NCBI RefSeq assembly: GCF_003515945.1
Contig: NZ_QWLM01000010.1
Span: 53,034 to 117,033, forward strand
DNA length: 64,000 bases
Source: Dermacoccus abyssi
GTDB lineage: Bacteria; Actinomycetota; Actinomycetes; Actinomycetales; Dermatophilaceae
Direction of reading: 5' to 3'
Shown here: positions 56,418-64,000 of the stretch, in pieces
Layout: every line of letters begins with the position of its first letter
How positions within the stretch are numbered: position 1 is the first letter of the stretch
Position numbers and translations under genes: made by a program
Notes under the pieces: generated by a model
What the model was told of the DNA's origin: nothing
What the model saw: the letters and a program-made list of their open reading frames with translations, nothing else
Databases searched by the model: none

Positions 56418-58283
56418 ATGAGCCGTTTCTCGGGGATGTTGACGACGTTGGCCGCAGCCTCGACGCTCGTCGGGGTGAGCGTCCTGCCGGGGGCGCAGGC
56501 GGCAGTGGCCGCCGGCAACGAGAACATGCGCATCAGTGCCTACGACATCGACTACGACCTCAAGCGTGACGGCGCCGTCGACGTCACGGAGAACATCACG
56601 GTCCGCTTCGACGACAACTCCCACCACGGGCTCGACCGGTTCATCATCACGGCGCAGGGCTACAACGACGAGAAGCACCGTGTGTACCCGCTGACGAACG
56701 TCAAGGTCACCTCCAGCACGGGTGCGCCCTCGGACGTCGAGAAGTCGGCCGACGGGGCGGCGACGCGACTGCGCATCGGCGACGCCGACCGCACTGTCAG
56801 CGGGGTGCAGAAGTACACGATCACCTACCGCCTCGGCGGCGTCGTCAACAAGCAGCCGAACGGCTCCACCGAGTTCTACATCAACGCAATCGGCCAGCAA
56901 TGGGGCATTCCGATCGACAAGGCGAACGTCACCCTCAAGGGCCCCGCCGCCGTCAACGATGCGAAGTGCTTCTACGGCGCGAAGGGCTCCAAGCAGACGT
57001 GCCAGGCCACGAGCGGCGAGCAGGCCACCTTCTCGGCGCGCTCCGTGGGCAACGGCGAGGGCATGTCCATCGTGTCCGCCATGCCGACGAGCGCCTTCAC
57101 GAACACCGCGCCGATTCTCGAGGACGGCTCTGCGGTGGAGGCCTACGGTTCGGGTGGTCCGTTCTCCCAGAGCACGCGCAAGAACCTCAACCTCGTCGGC
57201 GGCGCAGGCACCGTGGGCGTGGCGGGCCTTGCCGGAGCCTGGATGCTCGCGCGGCGGCGCAAGACCGGCGATCAGCGCTTCGGTGGGGTGACGCCCGGTG
57301 AACTGCCCGCCGACGGACAGCGCTACGACGTCGTGCGTGGCCCGGAGCCGGAGGTCGCCGTCCGTTTCGACCCGCCCCGGGACACGACGCCCGGGCTCAT
57401 GGGCACCATCATCGACCGCAGCGCGGACAACCGTGACGTCGCCGGCACGATCGTGGATCTGTCCGTGCGTGGCTACCTCACGATGACCGATCTCGGCGAC
57501 AAGGACTGGCTTCTCACCGCCCAGAACCCGCCCGGCGGTGATTCGCTCCTGCCGTACGAGGCCACGTTGCTCAACGCCGTCTTCGCCGGCGGCACGGAGG
57601 TGAAGCTCTCGGATCTGCGCAACGAGTTCTCGGGCCACCTCGCCGAGGCCAAGGAGGGGATGTACCGCGAGACGCTCGAACGCGGGTGGTTCGACGAGTC
57701 GCCGGCCACCTCACGCGCGAAGGCGATGGGACTTGTCGTCGGTTTCTTCGCACTAGCACTCGTCTCGTTCTTCGTGGCCAGTGCGCTCAACCTCAACGGT
57801 TTCCTCTTCGGTGCGGGCTTCGCCGCTGCGGGCGTTTTCGCGCTGTTCCTCTCGCGCAGTGCGGGTGCGCGAACTCCCGTGGGTTCTGCCGTCTACGACC
57901 AGTCACGCGGGTTCGAGCTGTACCTCAAGACCGCCGAGGCGAAGCAGTTCAAGTTCGAGGAAGCCGAGCAGATCTTCAGCCGCTACATGCCGTACGCCGT
58001 CGTGCTCGGGCTCGCGGAGCGCTGGGCCAAGGTCTTCGGTGAAGTGGCCGAGGCCGCTGCAGCTCAGGGCTATCCGTTGGCGATGCCGTACTGGTACATC
58101 CCGTACGGCGGCTACGGGGGTTTCAGCGGTTTCGACGATCTCGGTTCGGGCCTCGACTCCTTCGGCGAGGCCGCCTCGGCGGCTCTCAGTTCGACGCCCG
58201 GCTCCAGTGGGGGCAGCGGCTTCTCCGGCGGCGGAGGCTTCTCCGGCGGTGGTGTGAGCGGCGGCGGTGGCGGCGGCTGGTGA
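56418..58283 (+). CDS. DUF2207 membrane protein
   Basis: 621 residues from ATG 56418. A signal peptide (MLTTLAAASTLVGVSVLPGAQAAVA) is followed by the extracytoplasmic DUF2207 domain (about 35-240: ISAYDIDYDLKRDGAVDVTENITVRFDD; YTITYRLGGVVNK). A helix at about 250 (GTVGVAGLAGAWMLARRRK) and a pair near 440-480 bound the cytoplasmic C-terminal part. It ends in a flexible SGGGGFSGGGVSGGGGGGW tail. The function is unknown; such proteins are widespread in Gram-positive bacteria. Confidence 0.9.
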   Translation: MSRFSGMLTTLAAASTLVGVSVLPGAQAAVAAGNENMRISAYDIDYDLKRDGAVDVTENITVRFDDNSHHGLDRFIITAQGYNDEKHRVYPLTNVKVTSSTGAPSDVEKSADGAATRLRIGDADRTVSGVQKYTITYRLGGVVNKQPNGSTEFYINAIGQQWGIPIDKANVTLKGPAAVNDAKCFYGAKGSKQTCQATSGEQATFSARSVGNGEGMSIVSAMPTSAFTNTAPILEDGSAVEAYGSGGPFSQSTRKNLNLVGGAGTVGVAGLAGAWMLARRRKTGDQRFGGVTPGELPADGQRYDVVRGPEPEVAVRFDPPRDTTPGLMGTIIDRSADNRDVAGTIVDLSVRGYLTMTDLGDKDWLLTAQNPPGGDSLLPYEATLLNAVFAGGTEVKLSDLRNEFSGHLAEAKEGMYRETLERGWFDESPATSRAKAMGLVVGFFALALVSFFVASALNLNGFLFGAGFAAAGVFALFLSRSAGARTPVGSAVYDQSRGFELYLKTAEAKQFKFEEAEQIFSRYMPYAVVLGLAERWAKVFGEVAEAAAAQGYPLAMPYWYIPYGGYGGFSGFDDLGSGLDSFGEAASAALSSTPGSSGGSGFSGGGGFSGGGVSGGGGGGW

Positions 58284-58310
58284 CGTAGCCGACCGACCCG
58301 CCCCAGGCAT

Positions 58311-58352
58311 GACGAAGGGGTGACCATCGAATCCGATGGTCACCCCTTCGTC
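58311..58352. terminator. Bidirectional terminator hairpin
   Basis: A perfect 19-bp stem (58311-58329 with 58334-58352) around an AATC loop sits between the convergent DUF2207 and pyruvate carboxylase genes. Confidence 0.9.
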
Positions 58353-58368
58353 GTGCACTGTTCGGTCG

Positions 58369-61300
58369 TCACTCCAGGACGAGGACGAGGTCACCGCCTT
58401 CGACCTGCGTCTCGTGCTTGAGCGCCACGCGCTTCACCGTTCCGGCGACGGGCGCTGTGATGGACGCCTCCATCTTCATGGCCTCGATCGTCGCGACGGT
58501 GTCGCCCGCCTCCACCTCGTCGCCCTCGGAGACCGTGACCGACACCATGCCCGCGAACGGCGCCGGCACGTGGCCCGAGTTCTTCGGGTCGGCCTTCTCC
58601 ACCGCGTCGACGTCGACCTTGACCGACTCGTCGCGCACCTGAACGGGACGGAGCTGGCCGTTGACGGTGGCGAGCACCGTGCGCATGCCCCGTTCGTCAG
58701 GTTCGGAGACGGACACCACGGACAGCAGGATGCGCTTGCCGGGCTCGAGGTCGACCTCGTGCTCCTGGCCCGGCGCGAGGCCGTGGAGGAACTCCTTCGT
58801 CGAAAGCACCGACAGGTCGCTGTAGAGCTCGCGGGCGCGCTCGAAGTCGCTCGTCGGGCCGGGGAAGAGAAGACGGTTGAGCGTCGAGCGCGGATCGCGA
58901 GCAAGCTCCTGCTCGTCCTCCTCGGACAGCTCTTCGACGCTCGGGCGCACCGTGCGGCCCTCGAGCGCCTTGGTGCGGAACGGCTCCGGCCAGCCGCCGG
59001 GCGGGTCGCCCAACTCGCCGCCGAGGAAGCCGATGACCGAGTCGGGGATGTCGTAGTTGCGCGGGTTCTCCTCGAAGTCCTTGGGGTCCGCGTCGGCGCT
59101 CACGAGCGCGAGCGCGAGGTCACCGACGACCTTCGAACTCGGGGTGACCTTGACGACGTTGCCGAGGATGTCGTTCGCCGCGGCGTACATGTCCTCGATG
59201 GCCTCGAACCGGTCGCCCAGACCGAGCGCGATGGCCTGCTGACGCAGGTTGGACAGCTGACCGCCGGGGATCTCGTGCTTGTAGACGCGGCCTGTCGGAG
59301 CGGGCAGGCCGGACTCGAACGGCTTGTAGAGCGTGCGCACGGCCTCCCAGTACGGCTCCAGATCGCACACGTTCTGCAGATCGAGGCCGGTGGCACGCTC
59401 GGTGCCGTCCGTGGCCGCGACGAATGCGGACATCGAGGGCTGGCTCGTCGTGCCTGACATCGAGGAACTTGCGACATCGACGGCGTCGACGCCGGCGTCA
59501 ACGGCCGCGAGCAGTGTGGCGAGCTGACCTCCTGCCGTGTCGTGCGTGTGCAGGTGCACCGGCAGGTCGAAGCGCTCACGCAGCGCCGTGACGAGCGTGC
59601 GAGCGGCAGGCGCGCGCAGCAGCCCGGCCATGTCCTTGATCGCGAGAACGTGCGCGCCCGCGTCGACGATGCGCTCGGCGAGCTCGAGGTAGTAGTCGAG
59701 CGTATAGAGCTTCTCGCTCGGTGAGGTGAGGTCACCCGTGTAGCACAGGGCGACCTCCGCGACCGACGTTCCGGTGGCGCGCACGGCCTCAATGGCGGGA
59801 CGCATCTGCTCGACGTCGTTGAGTGCGTCGAAGATGCGGAAAATGTCGACGCCGGTGCGCGCGGCTTCCTGGACGAAGGCGTCCGTCACCTTCGTCGGGT
59901 AGGGCGTGTAGCCGACGGTGTTGCGTCCGCGAAGCAGCATCTGCAGCGGAACGTTCGGCATCGTCTCGCGCAGCTTGGCGAGGCGCTCCCACGGGTCCTC
60001 CGACAGGAAGCGCAGGGCAACGTCGTACGTGGCGCCGCCCCAGGCCTCCATGGAGAGCAGTTCCGGCGTCATGCGAGCGACGTAGGGGGCGACGTGGACG
60101 AGGTCGCGGGTGCGGATGCGTGTGGCCAGGAGTGACTGGTGCGCGTCACGCATCGTCGTCTCGGTGACGGCGACCGCCGTCTGCTCACGCAGTTGGCGGG
60201 CGAACTCATCGGGGCCGGCTGTGAGAAGGCGGTCGCGCGTGCCCGGGGGCACCGGGGTGGTGACGTCGAATCTCGGCAGCTTCTCGCGGGCCGTGACGGT
60301 GAGCGCCGAACGCTCACCGTACGGCTTGTTCACCGTGGTCTCGGCGAGGTAGGTGAGCAGCTTCGTGCCGCGGTCGCCCGGCGTGCGCGCGTTGAGCAGG
60401 TCGGGGCGCTGTTCGATGAACGACGTCGTGACGTGTCCTGTGATGAAGGCCGGGTCGTCGAGCAGGGCCTGGAGGAAGGGGATGTTCGTACTCACGCCGC
60501 GGACGCGGAACTCGGCGAGGGCGCGACGGGCCCGACGCACCGCGGTTGCGAAGTCGCGACCGCGGCACGTGAGTTTGACGAGCATCGAGTCGAAGTGGGC
60601 GCTCACCTCGGCGCCCATGTGGATCGTGCCGCCGTCGAGTCGGACGCCGGAGCCACCCGCCGAACGGTAGGCGGTGATGGTGCCGGTGTCGGGGCGGAAG
60701 CCGTTGGCCGGGTCCTCGGTCGTGATGCGGCACTGGAGGGCGGCTCCACGCAGGTGAATGTCCTCCTGGCGCAGGCCCAGGTCGTCGAGGGTGTCGCCGG
60801 AGGCAATCCGCATCTGGGCGGCAACGAGGTCGACGTCCGTGACCTCCTCGGTGACCGTGTGCTCGACCTGGATGCGCGGGTTCATCTCGATGAAGACGTA
60901 ACGCCCGCTCGGGTCGAGGAGGAACTCCACCGTGCCCGCGCACGAGTAGTCGATCTCCTTCGCGAACGCGACGGCGTCGGCGCACATGCGTTCGCGCAGT
61001 TCGGGGGAGAGGTTGGGCGCCGGTGCCATCTCGACGACCTTCTGGTGGCGTCGCTGCACCGAGCAGTCGCGCTCGAAGAGGTGGACGACCTCGCCGGACT
61101 GATCGGCGAGCACCTGCACTTCGATGTGACGTGGGTCGACAACGGCTTCCTCGATGAAACACGTTGCGTCGCCGAAGGCGGACTCGGCCTCGCGCATCGC
61201 GGCCTCGAGGTTCTCGCGCAGTGCTTCGGGCTTCTCGACGCGGCGCATACCTCGTCCGCCGCCACCGGCGACGGCCTTGACGAAGACCGGGTACCCGAGT

Positions 61301-61749
61301 TCGTCGGCTCCGCGCACGAGTTCGTCGATGTCGGACGACGGTGGCACGCTGCGCAGCGTCGGCAGGCCGGCGCGCTTGGCGGCCGCGATGGCGGTGGCCT
61401 TGTTGCCGGTCATGTGCAGCACGTCCGGGTGCGGGCCGATGAACGTGATGCCAGCGTCGGCGCACGCCTCGGCGAGCAGTGGGTTCTCGGAGAGGAATCC
61501 GTACCCCGGGTAGACAGCATCGGCGCCCGATTCGCGCGCGACGCGGACGATCTCGTCGACATCGAGGTAAGCGCGCACGGGGTGGCCGACCTCGCCGATC
61601 TGGTAGGCCTCGTCGGCCTTGAGGCGGTGCTCGCTGCCACGGTCCTCGTGCGGGAACACAGCGACGGTGCTCGCACCGAGTTCGGTGGCGGCGCGGAACG
61701 CACGGACGGCGATCTCGCCTCGGTTGGCCACCAGGACCTTGCGGAACAT
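58369..61749 (-). CDS. pyc: Pyruvate carboxylase
   Basis: 1126 residues. It carboxylates pyruvate to oxaloacetate with biotin and ATP, the main anaplerotic step. The N-terminal biotin carboxylase domain runs from FRKVLVANRGEIAVRAFRA, with FVKAVAGGGGRGMRRV (ATP-grasp) and FIEMNPRIQVEHTVTEEV. The carboxyltransferase domain starts near 530 (ETTMRDAHQSLLATR) and holds the metal site (HTHDTAGGQ). The C-terminal biotinyl domain has the acceptor Lys in EAMKMEASI (about 1090). All parts are in one chain, as in alpha4-type enzymes. Monocistronic, minus strand. Confidence 0.97.
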   Translation of the reverse strand: MFRKVLVANRGEIAVRAFRAATELGASTVAVFPHEDRGSEHRLKADEAYQIGEVGHPVRAYLDVDEIVRVARESGADAVYPGYGFLSENPLLAEACADAGITFIGPHPDVLHMTGNKATAIAAAKRAGLPTLRSVPPSSDIDELVRGADELGYPVFVKAVAGGGGRGMRRVEKPEALRENLEAAMREAESAFGDATCFIEEAVVDPRHIEVQVLADQSGEVVHLFERDCSVQRRHQKVVEMAPAPNLSPELRERMCADAVAFAKEIDYSCAGTVEFLLDPSGRYVFIEMNPRIQVEHTVTEEVTDVDLVAAQMRIASGDTLDDLGLRQEDIHLRGAALQCRITTEDPANGFRPDTGTITAYRSAGGSGVRLDGGTIHMGAEVSAHFDSMLVKLTCRGRDFATAVRRARRALAEFRVRGVSTNIPFLQALLDDPAFITGHVTTSFIEQRPDLLNARTPGDRGTKLLTYLAETTVNKPYGERSALTVTAREKLPRFDVTTPVPPGTRDRLLTAGPDEFARQLREQTAVAVTETTMRDAHQSLLATRIRTRDLVHVAPYVARMTPELLSMEAWGGATYDVALRFLSEDPWERLAKLRETMPNVPLQMLLRGRNTVGYTPYPTKVTDAFVQEAARTGVDIFRIFDALNDVEQMRPAIEAVRATGTSVAEVALCYTGDLTSPSEKLYTLDYYLELAERIVDAGAHVLAIKDMAGLLRAPAARTLVTALRERFDLPVHLHTHDTAGGQLATLLAAVDAGVDAVDVASSSMSGTTSQPSMSAFVAATDGTERATGLDLQNVCDLEPYWEAVRTLYKPFESGLPAPTGRVYKHEIPGGQLSNLRQQAIALGLGDRFEAIEDMYAAANDILGNVVKVTPSSKVVGDLALALVSADADPKDFEENPRNYDIPDSVIGFLGGELGDPPGGWPEPFRTKALEGRTVRPSVEELSEEDEQELARDPRSTLNRLLFPGPTSDFERARELYSDLSVLSTKEFLHGLAPGQEHEVDLEPGKRILLSVVSVSEPDERGMRTVLATVNGQLRPVQVRDESVKVDVDAVEKADPKNSGHVPAPFAGMVSVTVSEGDEVEAGDTVATIEAMKMEASITAPVAGTVKRVALKHETQVEGGDLVLVLE

Positions 61750-62120
61750 CAGTAGTCTCCGTTCACGGGGATGTCGGACGGATCAATCCTACCGGCCGGG
61801 CACATCGCGTCTGCCCCGAATCTGCGCGCAATACCGACCAATACTGAACACATGCGCACAGCGCCTCACGCCCATGCGAAGGGCGCTCGCGGTCTGCCGC
61901 AGAGGTGCACTCCCGCCGCGGGCGGAGCGCGGGTCCCCAATCGCGGACAACGACGCTGCGCTGCTGTTCACCCTCGAGCTGTGAACCCAGGCGTGTGCGT
62001 CATTTGCGAGCCGGAGCCGGCGCTGCGGAATGAAGTCGCGACGTCGCTCGTTGATGGCTACAGTGGTGTTTCGCGGTGCGAGACGCCGCACACAACTCCA
62101 CAGTGCGAACAGCTACTCAT
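61750..62120. other. Intergenic spacer, pyc promoter side and tmRNA upstream
   Basis: 371 bases without a supported protein gene. An open frame running through it into the tmRNA (61771-62253) is an artefact. It must contain the pyc promoter and the tmRNA promoter. A TACAGT near 62059-62064 is a possible -10 for a precursor processed at the tmRNA 5' end, but the evidence is weak. Confidence 0.4.
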
Positions 62121-62487
62121 GGGGATGATCGGTTTCGACATCGGTCGCCGTCCCAGGGGAAGCGGGCCGAGGATGCAGAGTTATCTCGTTAACGCCCTCT
62201 GCAAACCAATAGGTGCCGATTCCAAGCGCACCGACTTCGCCCTCGCCGCCTGAGCGAGCCCGAAGTCTGTCAGCCTGAGCTAGTTCTCGACTCAGTGTCT
62301 GGCATCAGCTAGAGAACTTGCTGCAGCGTCATGTCGAGGGGCGCTGCGGGACTCTTACTCGACTGGGCCTGTCACGGAATGTGTGCGTACCAGCCGTGGG
62401 GCCGAGAAAATCCTCATACGCACTGCGCCCGGAGAAGCCCTGGATCGCCGTCGATGGACGGGGGTTCAATTCCCCCCATCTCCACCA
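62121..62487 (+). ncRNA. ssrA: Transfer-messenger RNA (tmRNA)
   Basis: 367 nt. The 5' end GGGGATGATCGGTTTCGACA and the 3' end (TTCAATTCCCCCCATCTCCACCA region) form the tRNA-Ala-like half: GGGGATG pairs with CATCTCC, including the third-position G-U pair recognised by alanyl-tRNA synthetase, and CCA is encoded. The T-loop TTCAATT and the internal CGTTAACGCCCTCTGCAAAC pseudoknot segment match actinobacterial tmRNAs. The tag frame opens at GCC 62215 and ends at TGA 62251-62253, encoding ADSKRTDFALAA. It rescues stalled ribosomes with SmpB. Confidence 0.96.
62215..62253 (+). other. tmRNA proteolysis-tag reading frame
   Basis: Resume codon GCC preceded by AATAGGT, followed by codons for DSKRTDFALAA and a TGA. 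The -ALAA end is the usual protease-recognition tail. Confidence 0.85.
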
Positions 62488-62512
62488 CCCCATCAGCTGT
62501 TCCGCTGTGGCT

Positions 62513-62549
62513 ACGCCGCAGTCCGGTTCGTCCGGACTGCGGCGTCTTT
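62513..62549 (+). terminator. Terminator after tmRNA
   Basis: A 14-bp perfect stem (ACGCCGCAGTCCGG and complement) with a 5-base loop and a trailing CTTT lies 25 bases after the tmRNA CCA end. Confidence 0.9.
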
Positions 62550-62839
62550 CATGTGCGCGTCGGCTTCTCTTCTGCTCTATGGCCGTTCACGTCCGTCCCT
62601 GCGTGCAACCTTCCTGACCGGAGGAAGTTTCCGCACCGCAAGGATGAGAGTTGGAGGCTCTCGGCGTCGTCCGTCCGGTATTGATTTCGCGGATCACAGG
62701 CACGGCAGCCTTCGCACGTTCGGCTTCGGCAGCGCCAGGGGGCAGTGACCCCGGATGGCGCGGCGGTGTACGTCATGACCCGCGCGTCCGGTGCCGCTTT
62801 TGGGCGACACCGGACGCACGGGTCGGATCCCGCGTCACC
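62550..62839. other. Intergenic spacer without recognised gene
   Basis: No protein or RNA gene is supported. One hairpin, GCGTCCGGTG pairing with CACCGGACGC (62784-62817, the stem extended by CGC/GCG around a TTTT-containing loop), may be a terminator or an RNA structure. Confidence 0.4.
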
Positions 62840-62845
62840 CATACT
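62840..62845 (+). promoter_or_regulatory. Candidate -10 (CATACT), leaderless VanZ-like gene
   Basis: CATACT ends 6 bases before the ATG at 62852. Confidence 0.4.
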
Positions 62846-62851
62846 GGTCCG

Positions 62852-63205
62852 ATGCGAGCGCCCACGAGAGTCGTCCGCGCAACGGCAAGGGTGCTGTTGC
62901 CCGCAGCCGTCGCTCTTCAGAGTCTGTTGCTCTATCTGCCGGCTTCGGGTGAGGGATCGTTGCCCGTCGGCGTGGACAAGGTGGCACATGCGGGGATGTT
63001 CGGGGGAGTGGCGATCCTCGCCCTTGTCGCAGGCCTGCCGTGGCTCCCGGTGCTCCTCGCCGCCTACGCCCCGATCAGCGAACTGCTCCAGGGGCTTCCC
63101 GTGGTCGATCGCGACCCGGATTGGCGCGACATCGTGGCGGACATCACGGGAATCGTGGCCGCTGTGGGCCTCTTCGCGGTCTGGCGCGGCCGCGGCGTCC
63201 GGTAG
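62852..63205 (+). CDS. VanZ-like small membrane protein
   Basis: 117 residues. Hydrophobic helices: VLLPAAVALQSLLLYLPA, AHAGMFGGVAILALVAGLPWLPVLLAAYA and IVADITGIVAAVGLFAVW. The VanZ motif is present as DKVAHAGMFGGV plus SELLQGLPVVDRDPDWRDIVADITG, matching the H, E and R/D positions of that family. Family members are envelope-related and one contributes to teicoplanin resistance; no resistance role is implied here. Confidence 0.75.
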   Translation: MRAPTRVVRATARVLLPAAVALQSLLLYLPASGEGSLPVGVDKVAHAGMFGGVAILALVAGLPWLPVLLAAYAPISELLQGLPVVDRDPDWRDIVADITGIVAAVGLFAVWRGRGVR

Positions 63206-63208
63206 ACT
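63203..63208 (+). promoter_or_regulatory. Candidate -10 (TAGACT) for the RNA helicase gene
   Basis: CCGGTAGACTTAC shares its core with the ahcY promoter candidate (CCGGTAGACTCAC). It gives a ~260-nt leader before the ATG at 63474. Long leaders are common for DEAD-box helicase genes that are regulated at RNA level. The TAG is also the VanZ-like stop codon. Confidence 0.4.
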
Positions 63209-63473
63209 TACTCCACCATTGATCTTGCGTTCAGTTGGTTTGCTTTCGGTTTGAGCGCGTTGCACAGCTACTCCCTGTGACGGCGCGTGGTGGTGAGAGT
63301 AGGCCCGTTTTACGAGCGTCGCACTTCGGGTGACGACGTGTGTGTGAGCGCCGAGATCCCACGAAACAGCGCCGACCCACCTGGCACGCAACAGATCGCG
63401 ACACCCCCATTCTTAGACGGGGTGCGCCCGCGTGTTCATCTTCGGTGCTTTGCAACCGAGAGTGAGTGAACTC

Positions 63474-64000
63474 ATGGCTCCCAAGCCCAACAATTCAGGT
63501 AACAAGAAGCCCCGCTGGTCGCACGCCGACAAGCAGGGAGCGCGCCGCACGAGCGCGCGCAACGAGTCCAACGGCCGCCGTGACGGCGGCTTCAACCGCG
63601 ACGAGCGTGGCGGCCGTGACTTCGGTGGTCGCCGTGACGGTGGTTTCCAGGGGCGTGACGAGCGTCGTGGTGGTTTCAACCGTGATGACCGTGGTGGTCG
63701 TGACTTCGGTGGCCGTCGTGACGGTGGTTTCCAGCGCCGCGACGAGCGTGACGAGCGACGCGGTGGTTTCAACCGTGACGAGCGGGGCGGTCGCGATGGT
63801 GGCTTCGCGCGTCGTGATGACCGTGGTGGTCGTTCCGGTGGTTTCAACCGTGATGACCGTGGTGGTCGTGACTTCGGTGGTCGCCGTGACGGTGGTTTCC
63901 AGGGCGTGACGAGCGTCGTGGTGGTTTCAACCGTGATGACCGTGGTGGTCGTGACTTCGGTGGCCGTCGTGACGGTGGTTTCCAGCGCCGCGACGAGCGT
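63474..64000 (+). CDS. Gly/Arg-rich N-terminus of a probable DEAD-box RNA helicase (partial)
   Basis: The gene runs off the window. It begins MAPKPNNSGNKKPRWSHADK and continues as RGG/GGF-type repeats (GGFNRDDRGGRDFGGRRDGGFQ). This combination is typical of the low-complexity N-terminal extension of actinobacterial DEAD-box helicases, but no helicase motif is visible, so the family is an inference. A ~135-bp segment (63615-63749) recurs at 63867 with one G fewer after GGTTTCCAG. That moves the frame after 63900 into a Val/Thr-rich stretch, so a base is probably missing there. Confidence 0.6.
   Translation, partial: MAPKPNNSGNKKPRWSHADKQGARRTSARNESNGRRDGGFNRDERGGRDFGGRRDGGFQGRDERRGGFNRDDRGGRDFGGRRDGGFQRRDERDERRGGFNRDERGGRDGGFARRDDRGGRSGGFNRDDRGGRDFGGRRDGGFQGVTSVVVVSTVMTVVVVTSVAVVTVVSSAATS
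63615..63749 (+). repeat. Long internal repeat, copy 1
   Basis: About 135 bp encoding RDFGGRRDGGFQGRDERRGGFNRDD-type repeats; nearly identical to the copy starting 252 bp (84 codons) downstream. Confidence 0.75.
63867..64000 (+). repeat. Long internal repeat, copy 2
   Basis: Matches copy 1 to the window edge apart from the loss of one G near 63901, where copy 1 has CAGGGGCG and this copy CAGGGCG. Confidence 0.75.

Noticed and set aside
60139..61755. 538-codon plus-strand frame opposite pyc
   Set aside because: Antisense shadow of the biotin carboxylase region, with no recognisable protein.
61771..62253. 160-codon open frame ending in NALCKPIGADSKRTDFALAA
   Set aside because: It runs into the tmRNA; only the last 13 codons (the tag frame from GCC 62215) are translated, by trans-translation.
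62121..62487. tmRNA 3' end as an integration (attachment) site
   Set aside because: Such ends are common integrase targets, but no duplicate of the 3' end and no integrase is visible in the following 1.5 kb.

Overview
This is a GC-rich chromosome segment from an actinobacterium. It carries a mycothione reductase, MtrA-MtrB-LpqB, a WhiB regulator, a DUF3499/ManB/Trm112 cluster, a Tad (Flp) pilus locus and leaderless-type promoters. The gene order best fits a member of the Micrococcales (Dermatophilaceae or Dermacoccaceae type), but the family-level placement is an inference. No phage, insertion sequence or CRISPR array is visible; most of the window is core chromosome.

Layout. 1-10.4 kb: end of a membrane glycosyltransferase, a DUF5719 protein, a convergent SDR/metallopeptidase-like pair, DUF3499, phosphomannomutase, Trm112, a YgiB/YgiC-like pair on the minus strand, a PGI/PMI-like SIS protein and deoC. 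10.4-15.7 kb: divergent DevS/DevR-like two-component genes, mycothione reductase, a decayed serine hydrolase gene and its divergent TetR regulator with a perfect palindromic operator. 15.8-29.5 kb: CDF transporter, DUF808 protein behind a tiny leader ORF, ahcY, a 0.5-kb repeat-bearing spacer, mtrA-mtrB-lpqB, comF, hpf, an orphan LuxR-type regulator and secA. 29.5-35.1 kb: Rv3235-family and LysM proteins, a BldC/excisionase-like HTH gene, cpaB- and tadZ-like pilus genes and small hypotheticals. 35.3-42.7 kb: very large NAD-glutamate dehydrogenase, PdtaS-type kinase, whiB, small membrane protein. 42.7-51.7 kb: an EssC-like FHA/FtsK ATPase with a Ser-rich exported partner, divergent from cpaF-tadB-tadC-pilin-tadE/G. 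51.8-58.3 kb: prfB, ftsE-ftsX-M23 peptidase, smpB, DUF2207. 58.4-64 kb: pyruvate carboxylase (minus), tmRNA, VanZ-like protein and the Gly/Arg-rich start of a probable RNA helicase.

How the genes work together. The Tad genes are split into two blocks 15 kb apart. Each block has, in its divergent control region, nearly the same 26-bp element made of two head-to-tail 11-bp units (GGTAAGAATTT type), and one copy lies directly upstream of the BldC-like HTH gene. That makes this regulator a plausible controller of the pilus and of the adjacent EssC-like ATPase. prfB-ftsEX-M23-smpB forms a cell-division and translation-quality cluster, with the tmRNA partner of SmpB 6 kb downstream.

Data quality. 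Four coding regions (deoC, the glutamate dehydrogenase, the PdtaS kinase and the Gly-rich helicase) are each broken by the apparent loss of one G in a G run. Restoring that G gives full-length family-like proteins. I treat these first as probable sequence errors and second as real frameshifts. The serine hydrolase gene, with a nonsense codon plus an internal deletion, is genuinely degraded.
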